In this document: in pieces, positions 23,267 through 34,286 of the stretch
Position numbering within the stretch: position 1 is the first letter of the stretch
How the letters are laid out: each line of letters begins with the position of its first letter
DNA from: Chalciporus piperatus
Taxonomy: Eukaryota > Basidiomycota > Agaricomycetes > Boletales > Boletaceae
DNA length: 57,329 nt
Reading direction: 5' to 3'
Assembly: GCA_038093975.1 (NCBI GenBank)
Contig: JBBPTG010000158.1
Span: forward strand, 1-57,329
Program-made: the position numbers and the translations under genes
Notes under the pieces: generated by a model
What the model saw: the letters and a program-made list of their open reading frames with translations, nothing else
What the model was told of the DNA's origin: nothing
Databases searched by the model: none

Positions 23267-25543
23267 TTACATCTGTGGAAGAACGGGGGAAGTGAGAATC
23301 GATCTCCGTGATGCGACAAAAGGAGGGAGTGCTTACCACCCACATCCAGACTGCCTCCACCCAGTTCTTCGGCGGGGGCTCGTCGTATCTGTCAAGGATC
23401 CCATCATGTCAGTTTCCCAACTCGCTCACTCGCCCAAGACAAGACTCACGTAGCTGCTTCGATCTCTTTCATGCCGGTCACAAAGTCCATATCCTCTGGT
23501 TTGACCAACGGCACGCGCATGATGAGCTTGGCAATGATGTAGAGGACGGGGAAGAACATGATCGGGAAGTAGTTGGTCACGAAAGTGGCGGTGGACCAGT
23601 TGTCTTTGAGGAAGACTTGGAATGCGCTAAACTGTCGACGTCGTGAACATCCATGAGTCAACGAGTCAATGGGTCATTTCAATGCAAGGGACGCACGAAA
23701 AGCGTGAAAGCGGACGCGCCGATACACCACCAGGCTGCAAAGGGTTGGAATCTCGTGGTGTAGGGGAGAGTGCTCCTGTCGATGCCGTGTGCGCGCAAGC
23801 CCTTGCAGAACCGGAGGTAGGTCACACCGATACCGAACCATGTGACGAGACCGGCGGTAGCGGAGAAGTTGGAGAGCCAGGTGAACACGATACCAGAGCC
23901 GGTACCGAGGGTCATGTATGCGAGGAAGGCAAAGCAGGCACATAAGGCGACAGAGACGTAAGGCATGCCCTGGCGTGTCGTGCGAGCGAAGATCTTGGGA
24001 GCGCTTCCGGAAACGGCAAGACCGTCTAGGGATGATGTCAGTGGGAGATACGGACATGGCAGAGATGTGGTGCATACATAAACTTCGTGATGCGAGGTAG
24101 AGATCACTGGAGGCAGCGGACCAAGCGGCAGTCAGAATGGCAGCATTGATGATCTGAGATAAAGCATTAGAATCTGAATCCGATTGGAGGGAGAGTACAT
24201 GGCATACCGAAGGCAAGACCTTAATCCCTGCCGCGTTGAAAGCAATGACGAAAGGCGAGGCGGATGCGTTGCTGGAGTTAAGGTTGAGATACTGGTTGTC
24301 GGAAGGAACAAGCATTCCGATAATCAATACACCTCCGATGTAGAATATGAGTACTCGGAAGAATACTCTCTTGATAGCTTTTGGGACGTTCCGGCGGGGA
24401 TTCCGTGCCTCAGCAGCAGCCATCTAATGGACGGGTCAAGCGTGGCATAGAAGGATGTGAACAAACAGACGAACCGCGACCGCCTCTGTGCCAAGGTACG
24501 CGAACGCTGCTTGCGTCGCGACGCTGCAAGCGCCGAGGAAGTTACCTTTGACACCGGTAATACCATTATAGTTGGCGGCGAATGGTCCTGGGTGTTTCCA
24601 GTAGCGGAAACCAATGCGATCATGGCTTGGACCTCCCCCGAGGTCAACCACAAGGCCGAGAAGGATCATCCCCGTGATGGTGATGACTTTGATTGAGCTG
24701 GAAATAAGTTGGTCACAGAATACAGGGAGCAGCTGGTTTGGTGTTCACCTGAACCAGAACTCTGCTTCTCCATATGCACCTATGACGGATTGTGACGAGA
24801 ATGACGAGTGGGTATGGAGAGTGCTTACCAACTCCAAGGACATTTATGCCGATGGCAACGATCAAGCAAACCGTAATCCACACAGCATTGCTAGTCTTCT
24901 GATCCCAAAAGTTGATGATGGCTGCTGCTGCGGACAACTCCGCTGAAAGAAGTTCAATACAAGAAACTTCTCAGCTCGTTTTGGACAATACGGACCAGGC
25001 AACGTCAACTACGGATGACGAGTGAGAAAGGGTTCAGAGGGGTCGAGCTAAGGGAAAATTACCGTCCAACCATACCAATAATTCCAACCTGTTGCAAATG
25101 CGAATGCCGGGTCAACGAAGCGCTCGGCGAATTTGATAAAACCTCCAGGAAGGGGCAAATATGCGGTCATTTCACCGAGAGTGACCTATCAAGATAGATA
25201 AGAATGTACTGCTGCAGTGAGGGTATGAGATATACCATGGTAGCGAAACAAATAGAGCCCACGAAGAGGTAACCCAGGAGAAGACCAAGGGGACCACCAC
25301 TCTTGAGGGAGGAAGCTGTTCCAAGGAAGAGACCAGTACCGATGACCCCACCAATACTGTGACGGGTTGAGTTGATAGTGGTGTTGCACTATCCGACACG
25401 CACCTTATCATGGCTACATGACGGTTCTTCAACTTGCGCTGAAGAGTGGTGTGTGCTTGGGGGGATTCAGACTGGCCTTCGAGGGACTTGACATCGACGT
25501 CGAGGGGGGACTTTTTCTCGTGACTACCTTGGTCAGAGGCCAT
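23267..25543 (-). CDS. amino-acid permease (APC superfamily)
   Basis: A gene of about ten exons on the minus strand from the ATG at 25543 (MASDQGSHEKKSPLDVDVK). Joined exons give LKNRHVAMISIGGVIGTGLF, then LPLPGGFIKFAERFVDPAFA and FATGWNYWYGW, LSAAAAIINFWDQK, then the conserved MAAAEARNPRRNVPKAIKRV and ILTAAWSAASSDLYLASRSL. These are hallmarks of fungal YAT-type permeases with 12 membrane helices. It should import amino acids by proton symport at the plasma membrane. The last exon is only two codons: after VWMWV an intron (GTAAGC donor) leads to ATG TAA at 23272-23267, reproducing the usual WxWLM-type end. It converges with the zinc-finger gene 220 bases away. Substrate range is not readable. 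Confidence 0.9.
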
Positions 25544-26017
25544 GATGGAAGGAAGGAGAAGAGACGAAAAGAGGGTGTGAGAGTGGACATACCTAAATAG
25601 TGGACGTTATCGGGGAAGAATGACGGTAGCACTCGAAAATCAGACGAGTTCCGATAAGACTCAGAGGATACCGCACAGTACACACCGCATGCGACCTAAG
25701 AATTGGACATCTACGTACCTGTGCACGTGGAGCCTTTGGGATACTCGAGGATACTCGATGTCAACTGCATGTACTTACTTGGAGACAGGACTGCCACATG
25801 CCACATGCCACATGAAATTTGAAACTTCAAGCCTTCGCTTATACGGTCCCCGACTCCCGACCATAGACTACAGGAGTGGAGGAGGACTCTGGAGGAGGGT
25901 TTTCCTCTGCAGCAAAACATCAGGCACCACTAGTCTCGACGGGGGATTACGAAGGATTAATCGATTACGAGCTCTTACTAGAGCGGCTGGTTCGAGACTA
26001 AGTAAGGCACCACTATA
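25544..26017. other. intergenic, permease promoter side
   Basis: No gene seen. A GCCACAT unit is repeated three times at about 25793-25816. The MITE starts immediately after this segment. Confidence 0.45.
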
Positions 26018-26019
26018 TA

Positions 26020-26469
26020 CAGTCGACTCTGATATAACCCATACCCGATATAACCCATACTCTTGAAAACCCATGGGGTTTTGGATATCCCGAGTTGGTA
26101 TGCGGGGATTTTGCACCCATAACCCATATCTCTCCCATACCCAATACCCATACCCTTGTCGTGCAATTTTCTATAGTAATAATAGGTCGTAACCCATACA
26201 TTGAGTTGACCACCGCTCCTTAACCCTAACCCTAATGGCCAAAAAAGGGAATTTTGCTGAGCAATCCTCCAAAAAAGGGCTTAATGAGGCTTGTGCATTA
26301 TTTTTTTGTGGCAATTTATTGGGCTGACCTGGACAAATAACGGCAGATGTATGAGTAAAGTCAAAATTTCTGAGTGATGTTTTGCCGGGCCTCGCCCAGA
26401 ACCCATACACTCCATAACCCATACCCAAAAGCCTATCCCGAGAGGCATGGGTTATAACAGAGTCGACTG
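26020..26469. mobile_element. 450-bp MITE with TA target duplication and inverted ends
   Basis: The left end CAGTCGACTCTGATATAACC and the right end, reverse-complemented CAGTCGACTCTGTTATAACC, differ by one base in 20. Each end is directly flanked by TA (26018-26019 and 26470-26471), the target-site duplication of Tc1/mariner elements. No transposase frame fits inside, so it would be a non-autonomous derivative. The interior carries at least eight ACCCATA or ACCCATG-like motifs, mostly packed near both ends, and one CCCTAACCCTAA stretch. Subterminal repeats of this sort often bind transposase. Element class is inferred from TSD and TIRs only. Confidence 0.8.
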
Positions 26470-26471
26470 TA

Positions 26472-27161
26472 GTATAAAATCCAAATTGTAAGTTAACGCT
26501 GGACGAGGCGTTGAATCCTCCCAGACATGTTCACTGTGCGTGTGTCAATGAATACCCGTCACAAGGCAGGCCTCATGCTTACTATGATCGTAGCATCGCG
26601 CATGCGCCAAGTCCCCGACTCCTGGGAAAACTATTTTCATGTGAAACAAAAACAAGTTACAGAACTGATGAACACGATAACACACAATCCTTTCTCTGGC
26701 AGGAGTAGGAACGACTGTCTTCCTATACTACCTAAGCGGCTGCCTACGGAAGACTACACTTCAGGTAGACAGGAAGCGGGCGTGTGTTAACGTTCAAGTC
26801 CTCCAAGTAGAAAAAAAAACATCTGGGGAACTCCAATTGATAGTCCGTTATATGTTTCATTTGTAAGTTGTGATGGCTTGCTGCAGTGTCACAGCTCGTG
26901 AGAATGCCTCGCACTTGGTGCCTGGATGGGTATCGATCGAAAACTTGAAGCTTGAAGAATGACATCCACGGAATCATTACTATCCAGTCATACAGCAAAT
27001 TGGTCGAGCATACAACGATTGTGTTCAAAAAATTACACGGCGCCATGTTTACATTCGGAATTTATATGCCCTACAGCGCGGGGTTGATACTGCTGTCAAA
27101 ACGTCGAAATCAAATACATCCCCACAGGAAGAACCGAACGCACCTTTTGGACATCCGGGCT
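26472..27161. other. intergenic region holding a dispersed repeat
   Basis: No gene recognised. Copy 2 of the hairpin repeat (26701-26760) lies here. From about 27137 the sequence becomes the duplicated GST segment. Confidence 0.45.
26701..26760. repeat. dispersed repeat, copy 2
   Basis: Shares GTAGGAACGACTGTCTTCCTA with copy 1 at 18296-18352, followed by a five-base insertion (TACTA) and then the same CCTAAG..GCCTACGGAAGACTA block. Both copies have the same orientation. Confidence 0.55.
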
Positions 27162-28325
27162 TTAAGCAGGCCTCGCACCAACAGAGAGGGTACCTGATGT
27201 TGTCGCCTTCACTGCGGGAAGTTGATTCATCTTTTCCATCCAGGCAAGTAGCCGAGGACCCATCAACTCTCCTTCAGGAATCGCCTTGAGATCGGCCAAG
27301 AGTGGGAAGAGGAAAAAGTCTGCCCAGGTCAGCTTCTCGCCAAAGACGTATCCCTCAGGGGACATGGCTGCCTCAATGTCCTTCAGGAACTTCTTGAGAT
27401 GCTCAACGCCAGGCTTGATGCTGGCGCGGATTTCGGCATCAGTTAGCTTGCCCTCGTCGTTGGCGGCGACGCGGGGCTTGACAACGCCTTTCTCCACGGC
27501 GGGAAAACCTGGGGTAAGAGGATCTTCACTCAGATGACTACTCCATCAAAAAATCATGTGTGCGCACCGTGAGCTGCGGCAAAGTTGACGAATTCCCACA
27601 TCTGCTCAGCGATGAAAGAGTGGCCGTCACCGTCGGAGATCGAGAGACTGGGCTCTGGCGCGATTCTGTCAATATAGTGCGCGATCGCCTGGGACTCTCT
27701 GAGCTTTAGATCGACCTGCTTGCCATCGATTTTGTGGATGACAAGCGTAGGTATGAATCCGAAGGGGTGGTACTCGTACGCGGTCTCCGAGTGTGGGACG
27801 ACACGGATCTGGTCGTACGTGAGGCCCCTGTGGTTCAGCGCAAGTGTGATGGTGCGCGTGAAGGTACTGAAGGGTGTACCGATGATGGTGAACTGGGGGG
27901 ACGCCATCACTTGGATGATGAGGAGATGAAAGAAATCAGATGGAGGAATCAGAGCGTCTTAAACTACCTGAGGGGAAATCGGACAAGTCCGACGCCCTCC
28001 GACGCCATTCTGTGCGACACTTGCCTGGAGTAAGTTAATAATATTTATCCAGGCAAACCAACCAACTCTGACTCACCGTACTCGAAATTATGTTCCATGC
28101 GTGGTTAACCTGAGAAAACAGGTGAAACCGGTCTCGAACATGAGCCGAATAACGGTACTCTCGGGAATCTTCTTGTACCGGATCACTGCAACGTTGACCG
28201 TGGTAAACACTGTGGTAGTCATGGCAGTCTTTCCCACTCCTTCCCGCGAAACCTGATTCTTTTGGCGAAATAAACCAACCGTGGCAAAAGAAAACCCTCG
28301 AGCGGAGTCATAATAATCCATGAGA
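27137..28325. repeat. parent segment of the GST duplication
   Basis: This 1.2-kb stretch, containing the GST gene and about 400 bases upstream of it, matches 43678-44715 in the same orientation, with substitutions and small indels. Homology starts at CGAACGCACCTTTTGGAC and fades around 28320. Confidence 0.75.
27162..27907 (-). CDS. glutathione S-transferase
   Basis: Two exons on the minus strand, with one intron at about 27511-27567, give roughly 228 residues. The N-terminal thioredoxin fold shows IIGTPFSTFTRTITLALNHR, HPFGFIPTL with the cis-proline, and RESQAIAHYID with the Glu-Ser pair that binds the gamma-glutamyl group of glutathione. The all-helical C-terminal domain includes YVFGEKLTWADFFLFPLLAD, the N-capping/hydrophobic staple region typical of GSTs. 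The enzyme would conjugate glutathione to electrophiles or act as a peroxidase in the cytosol. The start MASPQ at 27907 was preferred over MMASPQ three bases earlier; both are possible. A decayed copy lies at 43679-44324. Confidence 0.9.
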
Positions 28326-28609
28326 CGACTCAGACGAGACTCACTTTTGTCGAGAATTTTAGCTGACCTCCATCGAGATGATATTCATGAACAAGTACAA
28401 GTGCATGCATTCGAGCATTCGGAAACATTCAGAGCAGGAAAACGACGTAGAAATATACAAAGACATTCACACTCTCTGAGGCCGCGCTCCATCAGGAACA
28501 GTTTAGGGCCCGAGATATCTTCATTTCCTTTTCAGGAAGGTGTCGTGGTTTGGATACATCTGCAAAGAATGCAGTCACATCGGATATTCAACATAGGCAA
28601 TAAGCCGAC
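27911..28609. other. GST promoter and 3' flank of the YqcI/YcgG gene
   Basis: The first 400 bases belong to the duplicated segment and repeat at 44325-44715. The remainder to 28609 shows no gene. The minus-strand GST is transcribed out of this region. Confidence 0.5.
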
Positions 28610-29641
28610 TTACAGGTAAGCTTTGATATCACGAGAATCGCTGAGCCTATCATATGGGCATGGAGAGGACTCGTTCTCATCCAGCAAAAAGTACTGCTTG
28701 GACTCGCGGGAACCAGTCTCTCCGTAGTTCTTCAGATCAGGGCTCACAGGGATGGGATCGTACTTCGCAAGAAGTGCGCGAACTTTGGCGAGTGATCCGG
28801 CCCGCTTTGCGTCAGAGCTGAAAAGGATGTCGAAAATCCATTTGGGCTGGAAGACGATGGTGAGACCGGGTGCGAAGCGAGAGCGGCGGACTTGGTGGGC
28901 TGGAGTCTGGATGACCGTGAAGAATGGCTCTCCGCCGAAGCAGAAACACCACCCGTCTGTGTCAATGTCACGGGGAATGGTGGATGGCCATGGTTTCGCG
29001 TCGAGCTTGGCGAGACCGTTAAGGAGTTCCCAGAACAGTCTGTTGTACTCCTCGATTGTTCTGTGCTCCGGCATCTTTTTAGCAAGCAAGACGAGCGAAG
29101 TGTTTGGGCCAAGGTCATGCGCTTGTGGTAGATACTTGCTCAATGCGGTTGCAAGCGATCTGATGTGGCGGGGATCGGAGAGGTCGTCGGAATCAATGAA
29201 AAAGTACAGCTGGTCATCAGTCTTGAAACCCTTGGTGGCGTAGATGCATGGAAACACGAGATCTTCATCTAGGAGGACTCCTTTGAAATCATCGTATGCT
29301 TCACGCTGCCAACTTCCCTCAGGAAACGCTGCAGTAACTTGTGCCCTGCATGATAGTTTAGCTTGCGAGCGATCAGGAAGGATCGTTCAGCGAACCTCGT
29401 CAAGGGTCTTCCGCTGTAGTCAGCTTCACCCCCATAAGAGATGGCCCGTATAGCGCTCTGCGATAAGAAGATCAACGACTCGGACTAGAATCGTTGGGAC
29501 AGTGGAGCTACTGACGATGCCAGAGGAGAGTATGTCTCCCAGTCTCTTCAGAACACTGAGAAGTCTGACTGACGCGGCGTTGGCAAGGAGTGTGAGGGTA
29601 ACCCCACCGAGAATTGATACAGCCCAAAAATTAATGTCAAG
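28610..29641 (-). CDS. YqcI/YcgG family protein with an N-terminal membrane segment
   Basis: Joined exons on the minus strand begin MLDINFWAVSILGGVTLTLL, a single hydrophobic helix, and continue SAIRAISYGGEADYSGRPLT, QVTAAFPEGSWQREAYDDFK and VFPCIYATKGFKTDDQLYFF. Then follow WPSTIPRDIDTDGWCFCFGG, EPFFTVIQTPAHQVRRSR, IVFQPKWIFDILF and YGETGSRESKQYFLLDE. This set of blocks (FPCI, WCFCFGGEPFF, PAHxxRxSR, FQPxWxFD, KQYFLxDE) is the signature of PF08892, a family of unknown biochemistry found in bacteria and fungi; some characterised bacterial members are heme- and iron-dependent oxygenases that act on arginine-type substrates, so an oxygenase role is possible. Introns at about 29457-29514 and 29346-29397 fit frame. 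A longer start at 29674 is possible. The membrane segment is unusual for the family. Confidence 0.8.
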
Positions 29642-29674
29642 CATGGGGGAAAATCTGGGATGGCACCTTAACAC

Positions 29675-31301
29675 GGGCTCGATCTGGGCTTTTAAAATCT
29701 TGGTTCCCCCACAAAAGCAGAGTGGCCCATGATGCCTTCCTCCATTAGTATTGCGCAGCCTCGCCCGGCTGCCGCAGGCGCAAGGCGGCTTATACTCCCC
29801 CTAGGTCAAATCCATGACTGACTCCTCTCGGCATGCATTGTAATGCACCACCCGGATGTTGTTTTTTGGTTTTGGAGATGTACCCGGGTCGCGGAATTAC
29901 ACAAATACACACGTCAAACAAGCCGGATCCGAGTCTTGGGAGCTTTTGAAAGTCGAGGCGAGTGTCAGTTTCGTTGATTATGCGATCGCGGAGGCCCGAG
30001 TCCTTTCATATATCCACTTGAAGTGGAGAGTCTCCCCAGGCTGGCGCAATCACCAACACTACTGGGGCCCACCCCACGGTCCTCACGGGTGATGCTAATC
30101 TGTACCTCTGACCCTAAATCGAATCGAACCATTAAAATGGATTCGCATCCGTGATGGGTTGAAGTCCGATCCCAACGAGAGCGGGGTCGCTGGCCCGAAA
30201 TAGTATGAACCTGAATTAAATAGTGCCGAGCCTTTATTTTCTCCAATCATTGTCGGGGAACCAGAAGGCACAAACTGAGTTGGACCCTGTTGGACCTTGA
30301 CTTTGAAAAGTGTCTGAACGGACTCCGTGAAGGGCTTACTAGATTGACATGTCTCGAGTTTCGGCTGCCAGTGGCACAAAACCCGAGGACTCGGATGAGG
30401 TGAGTGAGCGCCGCAACTTACATGTGACGAAACCTTGATGGGGCGTTCTCTGAGGCCAGACTCGTTGATCATCGGAACTGTGAATAGTATATGCCATGTC
30501 TCACCGATGACAGGTGCCATTGCAGAGGAATTTGAATATCAGCCTAGACATGGGAGCGATAAAACTTTGAATGACACTGTGCACATGTTACTGAACAACC
30601 CAGATCTTGGAAGCCCTTGGAAGTCCTGTTTCCGAGGCTATTGTCAGCTTCGTTTTGATCGTGTGATCGCGAACTTGATCCTTTCATTTATCCGGTGAGT
30701 GGTCAGTTTTCCCAAGTCACTGATCGTCGCGGCGTGGGGGCGCAAATCACTGCATGTCATTCACACACTGGACACAATACAATACAATCAGGCAAATCGT
30801 GGAATTCTCTTGGACGAAAGAGATGACGGACATTCCAAACAGATGTTCGACAACAGTCGTACCTGATATCATTCTTCGTCACCAAGCATAATAACCAGAA
30901 CAATTGAAAGAAAACCGAGCTGCCAAACACGTTGTACCACGCACTTTCGAACAATGAACTTGTTCGTCAACCGGAGGTGTTCTAATTTAGCAGCTAACTC
31001 ATCATCCACATTGAGAGTTCCCAAGCTCTCCTTGTCCTGGCCACAAACCGCGCTTACGTTTCTTCATTGCGATGCGCCATGATAACGATCGAGGCAAGTG
31101 GAATGACTGACTGCGGGACCTTTTCCGGTCAATTATCACGAATGTCGAACGGATCTTCTTGGCGTCTCAACAGAACTGACAAGCTGTGTTTGTGTCACAG
31201 AGTGTGTCAATGATGGTCGTGCTCAAGTATTCGCACAACACAATCAGCGGTACCTAATAGCATGGGCGCCGGAATTAAACATAGATACCGGATGAACACT
31301 C
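29675..31301. other. intergenic, 1.6 kb, with a weak direct repeat
   Basis: No gene was recognised. An imperfect direct repeat pairs about 29925-30060 with 30600-30730 (shared TTTCGTT..GATTNTG.GATCGCG..CCTTTCAT.TATCC). A 140-codon minus frame at 30095-30520 has no recognised features and is not called. Confidence 0.45.
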
Positions 31302-33352
31302 CTAATACGTGAACCTCTCCCTTTGAACGGACTCTGGATCCACTCCCGCCGCACCAAGTGATTTCATAGCGTTGGTCACGAAGGGCAGCGGTCCACATAA
31401 GTGCGGCTCCCGGTGACGCGCGTCCACACTACCAAAGAACGTGCCATCGCCATCAATCCGTCCACGGTGTGGGCTCACCGAGACACAGTCTGGCAGAGGT
31501 GGGAGACTCTCTGGAAGCTGGTAATCCGTGAAGATATGAATGGGAAAGGTCAGATCGGCCGGGGAATGATCGTCGGGCCAGTCAAAGGCATCACTGATTA
31601 GCGTCAGCATTACTTCTGGCTCTCGTGTCGAAATGGCGAGCACGACATCCCAGACGCCATAAGCCCGCTTAGCGAGACTGACGACGTAACGCGTCAGACT
31701 CAAGAAAGGGGTTAACCCTATCCCTCCTGCGATCCATAGCAAGCAACGGCCCCCATCGCACGCAGCAAGGGGCTCTGGGACGGGAAGATTGCCCCCCACC
31801 CCTCGAAGCTTTGCGGGGATTCCCAGAGATGAAACGTCCACCGACTTGCCCTCGCGTTTCGGGTCGACGGATTGGGCGAGTTTGTGTAGGATAGGTGTAA
31901 CGAGACCCCCTGTTATCAATCGGATAGTGAAGGACAAAGTGGTGGGTGATGCAGGAGTAGGGGGTATGGAAACAGTCCAGGTGCGAACGCAGTCATCGCT
32001 CTGGGCCCACACACCCGGGTTCCATTCAACGAGCTCGCAAGCACGTTCGCGCACAAAGCGGGATAGGTCGAGGACGCTGTTCTGGCTCGCACGCACCTCG
32101 ACAGGACGGGGTGCCTCGAATGTAAACGTCGCCAACGTGTCATTGTGTACCCGTGTCCTGACAAGAGTGAGAGAGAGATCGTCGTAAGATTCTTTTGGAG
32201 GTTCTTCCGACAGGTAGCAAATGGGGGGACAGTACGGGCTTGGCTCTACCGTATCAGGAACTTCGCGTAGGGGCAGGGCATTCTCAACGAAAGAAAAGCC
32301 CGTTACGTATATCGTGGTGATCGCATTCACACGAGGCATCAGCCTGCGGGCCGCTTCTCCAAACAGTGTCTCTGCTGTGCCAGTCACATAGAGTACTGAG
32401 CCAGTGGAGAACGAGGGAAACACCATTCCCGCGAGGGGGGTGGTGTAGATGTTTCCCAGAGAGTTCATCATCCTGTTCCCTGTAGCAACATGAGCTGCGC
32501 AAACAACGCCATCATATCATCAATACTAACCATTATAGTTCGGAAGCACGAGGGTTCTTCCGTCCACAGGACGTACCCTCACGAAGCCAGGTCTACCTCC
32601 TCGGTGATTGGTGCCGACTCGTGATGGATGTATGTCTGCGTCCGCAGGTTTGGAGATGTACAATGTTGCAAGATAGGCAGTATCAGAATGATGGATGAAT
32701 CGGACTACATCATCCGGTAACTGATCCCCTTCCTGGAGATGGAGACGCTCGTAGACAGTACGCGGAGAAACGTCTGGATAGGGTTCAAGATCCCGGACAT
32801 TGATGTACTTTGGGCACAACCTAACACGACAAATTGGTCAGTTGGCGGCAGGTATACGCGGAAGAGCAATAACCCTAGGGCTTGAGAGACTGAGATATCG
32901 AGCTTCAGATCGCATCCGAGTCCATGGAACTCTGCACGCGCAACATGCCCCCCAAACTTGTTCCTCCGACGCGTGCTGGGTTCCAGCCCCAACCCCGAAA
33001 CGAACGGGCCATTGTTGGCGTCCCACAACGACGCATCGATACCACGCAGGTTGTTACAGATGGGGTCTCCATGCCACACCTTCGCGTGGATACACAATGA
33101 TGTTTCCGTTGGCGACTCGATGAACCCAGGCGTCCCCTCCGCCGAGCAGAGTAAAGATGCCCATGGCCGGCCCTCGGAGTCGAGCGTCGTAACGGGCACG
33201 TAGTGCAGACATGTGTGGTAAAAGATGCGGTGTTGCTCGGGTAGCTTGTTCACGATTGCGGTCACCGCCACGCGCTGTGGGAGGCTCATGAGCTCCTGGA
33301 CTGCCTGTTCGCCGGGGTGCCATTCCTTGAAAGCTTGACCAATGGATCCCAT
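31302..33352 (-). CDS. PNPOx-like flavoprotein fused to an FNR-type oxidoreductase
   Basis: Three exons on the minus strand. The N-terminal part (from MGSIGQAFKEWHPGEQAVQE) has the pyridoxamine-phosphate-oxidase-like split barrel, with VPVTTLDSEGRPWASLL, and HHSDTAYLATLYI near residue 200. After an intron at about 32471-32522, the C-terminal 390 residues form a ferredoxin-NADP reductase-like module: LTLVRTRVHNDTLATFTFE, WTVSIPP, LSFTIRLITGG, then CLLWIAGGIGLTPFLSL (pyridine nucleotide binding) and HLCGPLPFVTNAMKSLGAAG. No 2Fe-2S domain is evident. The other intron (about 32827-32865) rejoins QALG to LCPKYINVRD. Such fusions in fungi and bacteria are annotated as FAD-binding oxidoreductases with unproven substrates. 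Expected NAD(P)H-driven electron transfer through flavin, cytosolic. Start at 33352 was chosen as the conserved short N-terminus; an upstream in-frame ATG exists at 33433. Confidence 0.85.
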
Positions 33353-33433
33353 GACGATGAGCGTGTGTGTGCTTGGATAGAGGTGACGGGAGAAGTAGAG
33401 TTGTCCGCACCTTCGTTCATCCTGCCACTTCAT

Positions 33434-34286
33434 TCATTGCAATCGATCATTTCAGCGGTCATGTGTTTCGACGCCACCTTACCACCGCACCCTGATCGTG
33501 AGGTATTCCAGGGTATTCCCTCGCAGCTCTGACGGCAGTGAATTTATCAGGGTAATCAGATAGCGCCTAGGAATATGCAACTTGAATGAAATGACATTGG
33601 CACCTTGACAGCTTCTGGAAAACAAAAGGGCGCTCTTCGCCGTCTTGCAGCGGCCCCGGCCTCATCTAGTATGGGTGGTGCACGGCATATGTAGTAAGCT
33701 TGATGGGCCCGATATTTAGCCAGGCCAAAATTCCACATCGAGGTTCCGAGTCGGCGGGGTTCGGCAGAATGTTATGCAACTATGGAAGAAACGTAGTACA
33801 CCTCCACGCAACCTCCACGAGTCATTCGGACCTCGGACCATCCTGACAGACTTGGACAATGTTTGCACCACCTCGTCCCCTCCAGTACAATCCCCCGTCA
33901 CAGGCGGGGAAATGTTGGCCCCCCGAGTAACCGCTCGTGAATTTCTGCATACATCAGGGTAGTCTGGTTTGCTGAAATATCAGATTGAACAAAGTTGTCA
34001 TTCCCATGGATCTGCCACTGGAAATTCTTGGCTCTAGATCATTCCTTGCCATTGGTTTGTTTGTAATCATTGGCCAAGGCATTGGAAGCTCGTGTCCAGG
34101 CTCCCTACCCTGGCTTGTGGTACAACGATCAATTCAAGTCAAGGCCGCGTCTGCAGCAAGGCTCGCCGAAAACAGGGTTTTATATCAATCATTCGTCTGT
34201 GAAATCACCAAGAAATACAGTGAAGACGGGAACATATATTTACAAGTTAAAAATCGTATCTCGTATTGACGCGTGCACGCCCTCCT
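33434..34286. other. intergenic, no gene recognised
   Basis: Short frames only, without family similarity. It separates the 5' end of the fusion oxidoreductase from the 3' end of the catalase gene. Confidence 0.45.

Noticed and set aside
26220..26236. Telomere-like CCCTAACCCTAA stretch inside the MITE
   Set aside because: Only about two units in the middle of an ordinary region and inside the element; not a chromosome end or an interstitial telomere array.
30095..30520. Minus-strand frame of 141 codons
   Set aside because: No recognisable domain or signal peptide; lies in a region with repeats. Not enough to call a gene.
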